Notes: generated by a model from the letters alone, not told the origin. A stretch of DNA of 64,000 nucleotides from Lophius americanus (GCA_037951165.1 JBBDHG010000003.1:12002001-12066000); one strand, 5' to 3'. Numbered from the stretch's first letter, positions 34,354-47,190 are shown. Numbers and translations: made by a program.

Positions 34354-36278
34354 CTCTGAAGGACGGCGATCACTCTTTGTTACTGTTGTAGCTGTCCATC
34401 TACCACTGAGTTGAATCCCCTGGGCAGACTACAATGACAAACTCATGTTTCCCTTCTTTGACGGCGAGGAAAGGAAACATTGTGAGTTATTTGTTGCTGT
34501 GGTGGCAGATACGCAGTTTCAAGCCGTATCCTTTCACTTAATGAACATCGCTTGTCCACAATCATCATAATCAATGTCCATGGAGCAAAAAGGAAAGAAA
34601 ATCATTGGAACCTGCTCTCTGTGTCTCCTCAGATTGTTCAAGGCAGCACAGGCCTTCCACCTTCAACTTGAAGCTGGAAAGACATCAGAACTGAATTCTT
34701 TTGAGGCCTTTTGAGAACATTAGAGGTAAATTCTAACAAAGACTTCCTGACCCTCATGGCTCTGTCCTCTCTCTGCTCACACACACACCATCACAGGTGA
34801 GAGCAGTTACATCCCGTCACCACTGCCGTGCCTCGCCGCCTTTCTCACAGGTTCCACGCCGCCCCCTCTCCACGCTGCAGTAAAGCAGTTTTTGTCCGAC
34901 TGCTGCTACAGAAGAAGGGCCTATTGGACCGTTATTTCAACCACAATACAGAACAAATAAAAATGTTGGTTCTCTCACATGTAACCTTCCACCTATAGTT
35001 TTACAGAATAAATAACTACATGTAATTATATCCCCGAAATGCCGTGGATATAACCGAATCATCATCGCTGTATCCACATCCGCCGCAGATCCTTCGTGTT
35101 AGTGTCAGGGTTGACAGCAAGGATGTATCCTAGTTCCCAAATGTGTCTATCTAAAGGAACCTCATCACATAGGTAGGGGGGGGGGGGCGGGCTGATGTAT
35201 GTAAGATGCAATGGGGGACTCTGGGAGATGTCATTTAATGTTATACAAGACCTTCATGTATATTTTTCAGGCAATTTAAGACGATCTTTCAACATTGATT
35301 TGCCTGCTGTCACATCTCAGCCTCTGATCCATTGACTGGTTAAATGATGAGATGAGATACTAACTAATCTGTGTGTATAATCATATCTGCAGAGGCAGGC
35401 AATCCTCATGACGACTGTCACATTTGCGTACATTCACCTCATCCACACCCTCTCCACTGGACTGAGCTGGTTATCCTTATGAGCCTGTTGGTATCCTTGT
35501 ATGGGATGCTGCTATCTCTGCAAACCACAGAATACACTGTAAGTTATGCTGTTGAATGCTGATAAATGTAAGAAAAAGAAGTAACTTTTTTACTGTTGTC
35601 AATCAATTAAATAAAATATTTTCGACTTAAATAAAATAACTTAGTCCTAACTTGTTAATTTTTGTTTTTTAACTGTTCATCAACAAATTCTGTTTCTACA
35701 GTGCAAAATAGGGTGACTTTTCTCCTCCAACTTCTACAGGAGAGTTTTTGTCTGGTTGATGAACCTCTGAGGTCACAAATCACTTTTACACAGTTAAAAA
35801 TGTGAAAAAACATGAAAATGTTTCAAACCTAGATTTTAGGGGAACTTTTCAAAATATTTTTGATTAATTTAAAAAAAATTAATTCATCACACACTTCATT
35901 TAAATATGAATTTCATAGCTAACTTGGCCTGAAAATACTTAATTTAATTATTTGAGTGGTATCAGTTGTAGTATATTTTTGAGTTAATAAACCACTTTCA
36001 TTAACAGTGTATGATTCAACCCCAAAAACAAAAAGCGAATTGTTGATGAGCTTAAAATAATTACATAAATTAGTAACATTGTTTAGATTTGGTGTTTTTT
36101 TGTCTTACTCATTAGTTTTTCTAAAAGTTGAAAAAAATTTCAGCTCATTTGCAATTTAAATAACGTTTTAAATCCTAGTTTTACATTAAATCTAGAAAAT
36201 TAAGGCTCTTCATTTGCTGAAAGACATAATTACACCTTAAAAGCATAAAAAGTGAAATTCCAGCTTTTAAAACAATAA

Positions 36279-36317
36279 TCTCTTTCAATGATTTTGAAAG
36301 AGAATCATTGAAAGAGA
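36279..36317. repeat. perfect 15-bp inverted repeat
   Basis: TCTCTTTCAATGATT (36279-36293) and AATCATTGAAAGAGA (36303-36317) are exact reverse complements with a 9-nt loop. The loop repeats TTGAAAGAG, also found in the arm. Confidence 0.9.
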
Positions 36318-39300
36318 GCAAAATGTTTCTTATCCCATTGAAAGATTGGTTTTAAGCCATTTCAAGAAAATTTGATTATAATTCAATAATATTTGGCTTC
36401 GTTCTCGTTTTTCAGTGCTCCTTACCTTCATATATAGGGCCCACAATTGCAGAAGCATCTGAAAACCTCACATGTTTCAGACACATATCTGAAATCAGAG
36501 TTGTAGAAGGTAAAATGGATGGGGGCGAGAACAGCCCTCTGCGGAGTACCAACGCTACTTATAGTCCGACATGACACACCACTCCCTGGCCTGATGAACT
36601 GCTTTCTGTCAGTCGCAGTATGTCATTACCATAGTTACCTGTCAGTGGATTAAATTAGGTATGAAGTGAACATTTTGTCCTGGAGTGACCTTGTTGGGTG
36701 CAGAAATATGTATAAGGATCCGAGCAACTTTGACAGAAGGCCGAGCTCTGATATATAGACATTCGGGTCCGAGCTTCTTCAGAACTGCAGGTTTTGTAGG
36801 GTATTCCTGGTCTGCAGTTGTAAGAGCCTACCACAGTTGTGTAAGGAAGGAAAAATGGTGAACCGGCTAGTTGTTGGTGCTTGACCGTTAAGGGCTTTGT
36901 ACATGAGGAGAAGGGTTTCGGATCTTATCCATGATATTATCCAGAAAAGCTACTGCTGGAGAGATATGTTCTATTATACTTATTCTGGTCAGCACAGTAT
37001 CATTCAGGATGATCTCAATGGGACAGCCTGATGATATGGAATAAATAATCCAGCAAAGAAGTAACAAATGCATGGACTAATTTTTCTGTGTCTTTTTGAG
37101 ACTGAATGCCTTATCATCTTGCTTTGTCTCACAAATACAGTGGATCATTCTATTTTGCCTGCCGGATTGCATGAATTTCTTCATCCTCTCTTATCTTCAC
37201 ATCCACCTACCAATCAAACTGTGCTGCACCATTCTCAGTCAGCCATCCCAGTGTTATTTTTTCCCCTCTCTTCTTTTGTCAATGTCGCCCATCACGTCTC
37301 TTTGCTGAGCTGACTATTTTCTAGGCGTAAAATCCCTGATAAAGACAGCTGTAAAAAGCCTCACTTACTTCTGGTGAGAGCAGGAGAAAATGTGCTTGCG
37401 TAGCTGGGTTTAGGTTAAATCTATTTAGCCCCTCTGAGCTTCTCTAATGGCAAATATACTAAAGAACATTTTATGATCCATATCTGTTTAAACTGCGCGT
37501 GTGATTCACCAGAGGATCATTTTTGTCACTTACGTGTTTGCCTCTTCCCAGCTCATTTGGACCATTCTGACCCCCATTCTTTTTGCTTTTACGGCGTATT
37601 TTATTCCTTCCTCCTTCTTCTTTTTTCACTGATTGTATATATTCTAGCTCATTCCAGGCCAACCTACCAATTCACCCGTCCTTCCTGCCTCTTCAACTCT
37701 GTCCCTCTCACATCATTGTCAGTCTGTCACCAGTCTCTTTGACTCCCTCCCTCTTGATTCATCTCCTTCCAACTGATCCACCCCCTCCTTTATCATTGAA
37801 CCTATTCATGTTAATATGGCTCTCTTAACCTCAACCAAACATTCCCACATAAACCACAAAGTGTTCTTGTTTTCTTCTTCTCCAGTAGAAAACAGTACTT
37901 GTATTGTAGACCAAGGAAGTGCTAATGGATCCACAGAAATACGCCTAACAGATGGGGATGTATGTGTATCTAAACATTAGTGAGTTTTTAAGAGCAAAAT
38001 ACATTCCTGTTTTTTTCCATTCCTCCAGCTTCTGCCACATTTAATGTTACCTAATCTGCTCACAGAATTGTGTTTGTCGGAAGGCAAAGTGTTTCCTTGA
38101 AATGCTTAAATGCAGCCATGTCTCTCGAACACTCACAAGCATTTCATAGCTTTAACTAGACATGGCCTTTATTCAGAAACCTGCAGCACGTCCGCTCTGG
38201 TGCTTTTTTCTCATTTGTCTGATTCCTGTGGAAAAGCCACAGTGACAGGGTTGTGTTGTTACATTCATCACAATCATTTTTTGTTCTTAACTTTATTTGT
38301 TTTACACAGTACATTCATACAGTACAACTTTGTGACATTTATCTCTGCAATTGACCCATCCCTGAGGGAACAGTGGGCGGCCTCTGTGAAGCCACCGGGG
38401 CAAGGTTTGATTATGGTTTCATCAAACCTACAGAGGGAGCAGATCACCTTTCAAAGCCTGCTTTCACATTACAGGCATTTTTGTTCAAATCATTTGATGC
38501 TTAGATTAGATTATTTGAGTTCACTTTGCTATATTTTTAATCCAAGTCAACTGCCACTAACCACATATATAGAACCAGTCAGAAGTGCCAGGACTCAGCA
38601 TTACGCAGGTCCTTAGCATGACCCAAATGTGTCTTTCCTCAGTTGGGATTTTATGCAAGCTACTTAGGCTTACGTCTAAAAATAGAGATATGATCGTCCA
38701 GATTACAGGAAGATAAAAGTGTAACAAACATGGATAAAACTATCAAAAGAAATAACTGTATTGATATTTAATTCTTTTCAGCATCAAGAAATTAATTACT
38801 CCTAGCATAGACCTTAAACTAGGCCTACACTGTTGTCCCTGACAGCCCGGATATACTTCTGGAAAGCCCCAAATTCCCCAGCATTGTACGAACATCCCCA
38901 TGATTAAACTCCACAAATTGAATGTGAACAGTGAAAAGTGTTTTTTGTGCAAAAACCTCCAACTAGTGAGTAAAATATGATCTATTGGAGTAAAATATAC
39001 AAGATATATCTCATCGAGTCGATTCATGGGCAAGAAATTTGGACTAAATTGGACCAACAGGTGAAATATTGTGTTCTGAAACTTTTGGAGATAAATCTCC
39101 CCCAAAGTGTTGGAAATACACAAAATTCATACAATAGTTTTTGAGTTATGCCGCCAACGCAAATGACATGCGGCGGAAAGTGACACAGTGGCATCGATGA
39201 AAATACTATAATATCCCTGTAATGTAATAATGGGATGTAATAATGTCATTAATCCACTGAAAGGTCATAAAACCAGAAGCAGACATGAACTCAATAGTTT

Positions 39301-40234
39301 AGTGAAGATAAAATGTCATTTTTTAAATCACTTTACTGACAGGAAGTCAAAGCCCTTTCCATAGACTCCAAATCCTTGTGTAATTACCAGAATGAAGTCT
39401 TTTCCTATTCTTACTCTCATTCTTTGCACATTCTTTCATTTATTTTCTATCATTTTGGTCACATGTTAACCTCGCTATAGCTCTTCTCTCTTGTTAGTGT
39501 ACATTTTTAAGCTACAAAGGGGCTACATGTTTGCCGAAGGGCCACAGTCATCATTTAGAGGTTGTCTTGGGCTGGGAGATGCTGCAGAATAGTGACGGGA
39601 ATGGGCCATTCAAAGGTTCGCTCTCCCACAGAGGTCGCAGCGCATCAACTGTTCAGCTTGCATCCAGACAGCCCCGCTCTCGTTCTCATTCAGCCTTCAG
39701 CTTCACCACAGGCGGCCATTGTTGACCAGCGTAATAGCTTTCTCACAGAGCTCAGGAGACGCCTCGATGAGTCAATAAAAATTATTTTCATCACCAAACA
39801 AGCCTATCCAAAATATACTCACTGAAATTATTTTTTTCTGCAATTTGCTGTACCTTTCTGACAGCTTGGTTTGGTGCCCTATAAAAATGGCATACTCAGA
39901 ATGTAGAGGAAATCAAGAGGACTGTTAAATATTAATATCGATGTCCTCATGATACAACCGTTCATCCATCAAACCATTTTCTTCCAGTCATCTGTGGTTA
40001 GCAGGTGTTCTATACATCTCTCTCTCCCCGGAAACACTTTTCAGGTCATCCTGAGTGAAGTCCCAAGTGTTCCCATGTCAGGGATTAATGAAATTTGGAT
40101 CGCCCCGGAAAACCTTCAAACTGATGTGTCCCGGAGATATCCTAATCCTCAGCTTTGTCCTATTGATCCAAAATCCAAAGGAGCAGCAGTTCTTCTCCGA
40201 GGTCCCTCCGGATGTCCATATTCAGGTATAATTG

Positions 40235-40395
40235 CCTCCACCAAGGAGGTTTACCTCGGTGGGTTTGTTGTTTGTTAGCAAGATTAAGGATGGATTTGTA
40301 CGAACTTTTACCCAGTGGTAGGTCTCAGCCTATCCTAGAAATTATTAAATTATGGTAAAATTAAGTCATGACCTCACGACGTGACATCTTAATAA
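40235..40395 (+). repeat. dispersed teleost repeat, copy 3
   Basis: GGAGGTTTACCTCGGTGGG, GATGGATTTGTACGAA, TTTACCCAGTGGTAGGTCT and CCTATCCTAGAAATT correspond to the blocks at 26125-26290. Confidence 0.6.
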
Positions 40396-41639
40396 CGTTT
40401 CCTTAACCATTGCAAGAACTTTTGGAGGCTCAACAACAGCCAGTTGTCACTGCTAAGAAAATCCCCTTTTTTGTCCCTACTCCAGGATCATCCTCATCTT
40501 TTCTTTTTTTAGAGCTTGTTGCCTGCCTAAAAAAGCCCAAAGACTGTCTGGAGTTTGATTTTTTAAATCCTTTTTTTGTAGTATACAAAGTTCCCAATGA
40601 AGCTCTGTTTGAATATTGCTAGTATGCTAGAACAAGCATGGAGGCCATCTTGAGAAAAAAGATTGGAATGTATAAACTGATAGAAGGAAATGATAGGGTG
40701 AATATAATACCATGAAGTTTGGTGACTGAGTCAGAGCTGTTGAAGGACATGGATGTCCAGTTTTCCTCCCTACATCCCACCTCCCAGCTGCTTTCCTGAT
40801 GGGACGTAAGAAGTAATTTCAGTGCGCAATTCGTGTTTGATGAATTTATTGATTTTCCTCCCTTTCCCCTTCTGCCACTCTCTCCATTTGTTTTTCATCT
40901 ACCTCGCCCCCTATTCTCCTCACCTGTCAACTTCACTCACATTGTTCACTCCTCCTCCCTACAACCATCTCTCCGTCCCGCTCTTTGTTGCTACCAATTT
41001 TCAAACTCTGCAAACAAAAGCGTCAAGAATCTGAGACATTTCCCTTTTCCTTCTATTTATCGCAAAAACAGACAGTATGTAATTTTTCCGGTTATACTTG
41101 ACCTGCTGAGCATTTGTCTCCACAACATAGAGGGCAAGTTCATCATATTCCATCTGCAGTCATCACATAAGTTAAACAGCAAACTGGGGTCATAAAGATG
41201 GAGAGAGAAGCTGTAGTTACTCTACAGTGGTGATAAGTTAATTATGACAATCATGTGACTGACACCAACATTACTCACACACAGCTTATCAAGTTGTCTC
41301 AAAGTACTTGAAAGTCATTTGCCAAATATCTTGATCTTCAATTTTGTGAGAAATAACTTAGGATTATTGAAGGTGCAGTCTCTAATATTCATCTGGTAAT
41401 TCCTTTAAAAACAGCAGTGTACTTTTTTTTTGTTAGCTTGAAATGAGCCATTTCTATCCCAAGAGGGGTCACTGGCATTTTTGTATGTAAGCCTACAATG
41501 CAGAAATGGCAACACTGACTCTACACCGTGAGAACTATCAGTAAAAACTAGCAAAAAAACCTGTAAAATTGAAAATATTAATTGATATTTTTGATTAACC
41601 TTAAATAAAAGAAAAATAAGACTAGACTAGATATAGTCG
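40396..41639. other. no gene seen
   Basis: A pyrimidine-rich stretch (40850-41060) produces Leu/Ser/Pro frames. No motifs were recognised. Confidence 0.45.
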
Positions 41640-43300
41640 AGCTCGCCTCTACGCACATCACTGCCTCTGGAACCCGCCTTCTCGATGGGGGCTGGACCCT
41701 CTACTATGGTGGACTTGCTTCAGGTGAGAGGCGGAGGGTTTTTGTGGGCTTACTTATAGCTCCCCAGCTCTCTGCCCATGTATTGGAGTTTACCCCAGTG
41801 GATGAAAGGGTTGCTTCCCTGTGCCTTCGGGTTGGGGAATGGGTCCTGACGGTTGTGTGCGCTTATGCGCCAAACAGCAGTTCAGGCTACCCACCTTTTC
41901 TGGATTCCTTGGAACAGGTGCTGGAAAACGCCCCAACTGCGCAACTCCATTGTCCTAATGGGAAACTTCAACGCACACGTGGGCAATGACAGCGAGACCA
42001 GGAGTAGGGTGATTGGGAGGAACGGCCTGCCTGATCTGAACCCAAGTGGTGTTCAGTTGGATTGGCCCATGTTGGACTTCTGTGCTAGTCACAGTTTGTC
42101 CATAATGAACACCATGTTCAAACATAAAGGTGTCCACCAGTGCACTGGCACCAGGACACAATAGGTCGCAGATTGATGATCAACTTTGCAGTTGTATCAG
42201 CTGATCTGCGGCCGCATGTTTTGGACACTAGGGTGAAAAGAGGAGCTGAGCTGTCAACCGATCACTACCTGTTGGTGAGTTGGATCAGATGGCGGGGGAG
42301 ACAGCTGGACAAACCTGGTAGGCCCAAACAAGGAGTGAAGGTCTGCTGGGAATGTCTGGCCGTGGACCCTGTCAGGATTGTCTTTAACTGAAACTGAGTG
42401 AACCATGTTCCGTGCTGCCATGGGGACTTGCTGACCTCAACTGAGAAAGTTATCGGGCGGTGGAAGGAATGCTTTGGGGATCTCCTCAATCCCACCAACA
42501 CGTATTCCCAGGAGGAACCAGAGCTGGATGACTCGGAGATGGGTCTGCTCATCACTGGGGCTGAGGTCGCTGCGACTGTTAAACAACTCCGCGCTGGCAG
42601 CGCCCCGTGGATGGATGAGTATCTGAAACCTCTGGATGTTTTAGGGCTGTCATGGCTGACACGCCTCTGCGACATTGCGTGGACATCGAGGGCAGTACCT
42701 CTGGAGTGGCAGGCTGGGGTGGTGGTTCCCCTTTTCAGGAAGGGGGACCAGAGGATGTGTCCCAATTATCGGGGGATCACACTGCTCAGCCTCCCTGGGA
42801 AGGTCTACGCCAGGGTACTGGAGTCCGGTCGATAATTTAACCTCGGATACAGGAGGAACAATGCGGTTTTCGTCCTGATCGTGGAACACTGGACCAGCTC
42901 TATACCCTCTCGAGGGGGCTGGGGGGGACATGGGAGTTCGCCCAACAGGTCCACATGTGCTTTGTGAATCTGGAGAAGGCTTACGACCGTGTCCCTCGGG
43001 GCATGCTTTGGGGGGTGCTCCGAGAGTATGGAGTGGATGGCTCAATGCTATGGGCCGTCCAATCTCTGTACCGTCGGAGTCAGAGTCTGGTTCGCATTGC
43101 CGGCAGGAAGTCAGATTTGTTTCCAGTTGCGGTTGGACTCCGCCAAGGCTGCCCTTTGTCACCGATTTTGTTCTTAATTTTTACGGACAGAATTTTTAGG
43201 CGCAGCCAAGTGGCAGAGGATCTTGGGTTTGGTGGCCTTAGGATCCTGTCTCTGCTTTTTGCGAATGATGTGGTCCTATTTTTTAAACTTAATTTTTATG
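41640..43300 (+). mobile_element. Rex3-type (RTE clade) LINE, copy B with endonuclease and RT
   Basis: The endonuclease is readable from about 41690: LEFTPVDERVASL, VLTVVCAYAPNSSS, MGNFNAHVGND (the GDFN box has Asn for Asp), GRNGLPDLNPSG, DTRVKRGAELSTDHYLLVSW. A deletion near 42395 then joins it to the linker, with LLTSTEKVIGRWKECF. The RT follows: PLDVLGLSWLTRLCDIAW, VPLEWQAGVVVPLFRKGD, NYRGITLLSLPGKVYARVL, MCFVNLEKAYDRVPRG, GLRQGCPLSPILF and LLFANDVVLF. The two segments used in the literature as Rex3 PCR primers (GTGGTGGT after WQAG, and GGGCAGCC in the GCPL region), as I remember them, match. Catalytic FADD is FAND. Several frameshifts and stops are present and the 3' end is lost after 43300. 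Confidence 0.88.
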
Positions 43301-44029
43301 GTCTAAATGATAGATTTTAATGCTACAGATTCTGTTTAAAAAATAGTCATTATAACAACAAATATTTATATATTTTAAGGAATGTGTTCTACAAATCTGG
43401 ATACAAACCACAAGTTTACAGCTGACAGATGAAAAAAAAAAGAAAAAATATTTACATAGCGAAAAATGTTATATCCACCAACATGTAGTGTCATGTAGTA
43501 ATTTGTAGTAAGTGTCAACCTGGTTTTTGATTCAGTTTTTTCCACCATAACCACACACATACAAAAATGAATGTTCAGTGGGACAGATTATGAGAAAGTG
43601 TTCAAAAGAATTTCATGTTTAGTCCTTTTGGAGCCATTTTTTTGGGGGGTGTAGAACCAGTAGGCCTTGTTGGACAAGCTTGTCATGGTCATGGTCATGG
43701 CTGCGTATAAAGAAAGCTCCAACAATTGGAAAATCGGATAAAAACTTCATCAAAAGATGGATTTTTAATAAATAATCACTTGATTTGTTGTTACTTGTCA
43801 TTGATCTTGTGTTTTCTGAAGCAAACACAGTAAAAGCTGAGATTGAAAAACAAGAGAACTTGAGGGAAATGTTCTTTTCCAACTTTCCCACACTCGAGGG
43901 CCTTATAAAAGACACTGTTGGTAAATACAAGAAGTAACATGGCATTTAACGAGTAAAGTGAAGAATGACAAAAGGACAGACACGAATTACCTTGGCATCA
44001 AGACCCTATGAATATACAGAAGAAATTGA
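43301..44029. other. unassigned; possibly upstream part of the Penelope-like element
   Basis: A (GGTCAT)n-like short run is at 43687-43700. The plus-strand frames between 43600 and 44029 are broken and only weakly reminiscent of the region upstream of a Penelope-like RT. Confidence 0.35.
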
Positions 44030-44365
44030 AGAAATTGTTTTTCTTCTTACGCTGATGTCACCAGTCTTTATACAAAATAGAATATTTAATAATAGAATAG
44101 AAAATTTATCATGAAGTACAACTACTTCAGTTTTGAGAATTATTTTAATTTGCAGGTCTCAGGCATAAGGATGGGCACCATTTGTGCACCAAACTATGCA
44201 AATGCATTCGTTGGTCATTTTGAAAACAATTTCATCTTTAATCCACTAAAAAATATATAAATTGTAAAAAATATTTAAATGATAGAGATTCATTGAAAAT
44301 ATCTTCTGTTTTGACAAAGGGAACCATGATGAATTAAATGCCTTTGTCACATCATTAAACTTTTA
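44030..44365 (+). mobile_element. Penelope-like retroelement RT fragment
   Basis: Codons at 44051-44074 read ADVTSLYT, the motif-A block of Penelope-like RTs. After an internal deletion, 44117-44260 reads YNYFSFENYFNLQVSG then MGTICAPNYANAFVGHFE, corresponding to the motif-B region. Codons at 44310-44360 read FDKGNHDELNAFVTSLN, the stretch following the catalytic YIDD box. The YIDD codons themselves are degraded (about 44270). Further C-terminal sequence of the same element resumes at about 46050, beyond an RTE fragment. Confidence 0.75.
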
Positions 44366-44394
44366 ACAGAAACTTACAGATCACAGCACCTTAC

Positions 44395-46030
44395 AGCAAG
44401 TGACAGTCCACATCATAGTCCACGGACACTCCTGTCTGACACCATCTGTGAGCCTGTCCATCACCATGGCAAAGAAGAAGGGTTTCGGGGCCGATCCTTG
44501 ATGCTAACCCACCTTTTAACCCATCCATTACTCCTACCGCACACCTCACCAATGTCATGCTGCCCCCATATATATCCTGTACAACTCTAACATACTTCTT
44601 TGTAACCCCAGATTTCCTTAAGGTATTTCAAAATTCCTCCGGCGGTACTCTATCATCCGCTTTCTCTAAATCCACAAAGACACAGTGCAACTTCTTCTTT
44701 ACTTCTCAAAAGGCACTCTCAAAGCAAACATTTCTTCGTTAGTGCTCTTTCTTGGCATGAAAGTATATTGCCGCTCACACATTTCTCTCTTTGTACTCCT
44801 GACTACTTTCTTCATCTCTTTTGCTATTCCGCTTCTATTTGCTAACCTTTTCCTGCTTAAACTCTAAAACCGAACCTCCACATTCTGTGGTCTGTGGTTG
44901 CCTAAGATTACCCAGCCATATGGCAGTTCTTCACTAACACCCAGAGCCCGTTTCAACTCCTCCATGAAGTTCACACAGCAGCCATCTTTCCTCACTTTCC
45001 ACTATTGGATCATGTGCTGTACCTTTGCACTTTTCATCTTTTATACCACCAGAGTCATCCTACATATTACCATTATATACTGTCTTGCTACATTCTCCCA
45101 TGTCACCCCATTACAGCCTCCAATCTTTTTCAGGTAGCATCTTCTGTAAATGGTGTACGCTACCTTCTTGCTCCTACCTCCGCTCTTATATGTCACCCTG
45201 TGCTCCTCCCTCTTCTTTAAATACCTGCTCACCAGAGCCATTTCAATTCTTTTTTCAAAATCTACCACTACCTGTCCTGTCTGTCCTTAACACCATACCT
45301 GCTTATCAACTCGTCTCGCCTGTTCCCTTCGCCAACATGACTGCTGGAGTATCCTCCAACCACCACTTTCTCACCACTGGGGATTCTCTCCATCACTTCA
45401 TCCATCTCACTCCAGAAATTATCTCTCTCTTCCAACTTGCAATAACTTGTGGGGCATAAGCACTGACAATGTTCTTCATCACACGTCCAATTTCTATCTT
45501 CATACTTATCACTCTGTCTATCTCTTCCCCTCCAAATCAATCTTCACATACTCCTTCAAAATCACTCCGACCCAATTTCCCCTCCATCAACTCCACAGTA
45601 AAATGGTTTGTACCCTCCTCCTATGCTTCTTGCACTGCCTCATATCTATTTTCTTTCTCTCCATCACATCAACTAACTCTCTACCTCTTCCTGTCATTGT
45701 GTCAATATTTAAAGTTCTTACTCTCATCCCTCCACTGCTGTCTTTCCTCTTCTCTGGCTGTTTCCTGGCAAGTCTTCCCCCTCTCCATCTCCTTTTTCTT
45801 TGACCTACAGTAGCATGTTTTCCGCCGGCACCCTGTTGGTTAACAATGCCAGTGGCAGTCGTTTTTAATCCGAGCCCTGACTAATCCAATTTGGAAAATA
45901 GTTTGGAGTTCCCCATATTGATTTGGCATAGGTTTTACATCGGATGCCCTTCCTGACGCAACTCTCTCCATTTAACCGGGCTTGGGACCAGCACTAGTAT
46001 TACACTGGCTTGTGACGCCCTTACCCTACT
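44395..46030 (-). mobile_element. RTE-clade LINE fragment (5' region, endonuclease, part of RT)
   Basis: Reading leftwards, 46030-45830 matches the 5' leader of the family (GGATGCCCTTCCTGACGCAA on the plus strand). Positions 45540-45041 give the endonuclease (KLEERDNFWSEMDEVMERIP, then HVGEGNRRDELISRYGVKDR, KKREEHRVTYKSGGRSKKV). A deletion follows, and 44850-44400 gives RT blocks in broken frames, including HQGSAPKPFFFAMVMDRLTD and VRQECPWTMM. The linker missing here is the part preserved at 8250-8795. The 3' end is absent. This is the same family as the 8250 fragment and distinct from Rex3. Confidence 0.85.
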
Positions 46031-46049
46031 TCCCTGAAAAAAGTGTCTT

Positions 46050-46450
46050 CCAATCAGCCCGTTTTTTCTGGTGAGAAAGATCTGCCATTCCACTGAGGAT
46101 TTTAAAGAGGAGGCAGTGGACATGAAAAAACATTTTACAAAAAAAAGGATACCCATAACCCATGGAACTATCAAGCCTATGAATTGGTACGGAAAAAAAC
46201 ACGGACTGACTAACTGAAAAACTGCAAAAAACGAAAGAAGTTCTCACACTTAGTCCACTCAGCCCCCATAAGATTTTTTTTGAAGCAACAATGGCTTATT
46301 TAAAATCTGATCCTGAACCTCCCGCTACTGTTGAACAGCCACCACTCTTTGCGCACCTGGTTCATGCCAGTTCCAGCTACAAACCGGAAACCAATCAAGG
46401 AGGGCAAACACTTTTGCATGCTCTCCTGAAGTGCAACTACTTTCTATGTG
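46050..46450 (+). mobile_element. Penelope-like element, region downstream of the RT
   Basis: Frames on the plus strand give KICHSTEDFKEEAVDMKKHF (about 46070-46130), and after a frameshift LKSDPEPPATVEQPPLFAHL then VHASSSYKPETN (46295-46395). These correspond to the post-RT segment of Penelope-like proteins (arginine/acidic helix, then P-LFAHKRA..L.D.LVHA). No GIY-YIG domain was recognised after 46450. I take this as the continuation of the fragment at 44030-44365. Confidence 0.6.
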
Positions 46451-46825
46451 TTTGGTTATAGCTGGGGGAAAAGAAACAAAATGAATTTGCTACTTGTAAA
46501 AGAGTTGGCCCCAACATATTTCGCTATATAAATCTTTGTTGTTATAATGAGCATTTTCGATATGCTGAGGGTATCCCAAGGTGCTATTTTGCTTTAGACT
46601 ACACTTTTATTGACTTTGTGTATTTTCTATACGCAGACATATCAGTTAATTAATGTTAAATTGATGATATTGTGGAAGAACCTTTTTTAGTTTTTGTTTG
46701 ATGGGCTGATTACATTAAGATGGACTGTGAGACAGGTCTCCCAGCCTGAAGTTGTTTGTCATAGGCCCGTCTATTGAACCCCGTGAGATTTCTAAATGTA
46801 ATTATAGTATATATATTTTTTGTTA
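46451..46825. other. unassigned AT-rich spacer
   Basis: No motif seen; possibly decayed Penelope-like sequence. Confidence 0.35.
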
Positions 46826-46995
46826 TTCAATTCAATTCAATTCAAACCACTTTATTTGTCCCAGAGGGGCAATTAAAAAGCACATAGAGTAGTACAATAC
46901 ACCCAAACAGCATACCTACAATTACCCACACATAGTGACTGACATACAACAGCTCACAGGACAACAAATATACAAAATTATTGAATATCATTCTG
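46826..46995 (-). mobile_element. CR1/L2/Rex1-type retroposon 3' tail, antisense
   Basis: The plus strand begins ATTCAATTCAATTCAATTC and continues CCACTTTATTTGTCCCAGAG. In reverse complement this is a CTCTGGGACAAATAAAGTGG end with a GAATT-repeat tail, typical of fish LINE 3' ends. Confidence 0.65.
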
Positions 46996-47049
46996 TAAAA
47001 TTGCAGGTTAATGTTGGCATATTCGTGCGTGTTGATTTATGTGTGTCCT

Positions 47050-47190
47050 TTCGGTGCCACAGGTAAGATGTGATTGTCAGCAGATATGCACTCCCTATTT
47101 AAGAATGCTTTTAATTTTCAAGAATCATTTGCCTGATGAAGGTCTAGCACTGAAATGTTGCAATAAATATGATTTTGCAATGTAGACAGG
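47050..47190 (+). mobile_element. Penelope-like element 3' tail, with hammerhead-like core
   Basis: Matches 13005-13150. It carries CCTGATGAAGGTCTAGCACT directly followed by GAAATGTTGCAATAAA. CTGATGA plus GAAA is the hammerhead core; the intervening 12 nt form only a weak stem II, while TTGCAA occurs twice downstream (about 47158 and 47176) and could form a stem III. Orientation agrees with the Penelope-like fragments at 44030 and 46050. Confidence 0.5.

Larger units (their letters stand above)
33713..40234. other. no gene seen; long mostly unique AT-rich interval
   Basis: No coding motifs were recognised on either strand. Minor items are a G homopolymer at 35168-35178, an imperfect hairpin at 34295-34353 and a perfect one at 36279-36317. 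The 168-codon plus-strand frame at 38110-38616 and the 126-codon minus-strand frame at 39123-38743 show no domain or codon pattern that I trust. Confidence 0.4.

Noticed and set aside
38110..38616. 168-codon plus-strand frame as a gene
   Set aside because: No motif or plausible exon boundaries; residue composition matches translated AT-rich DNA.
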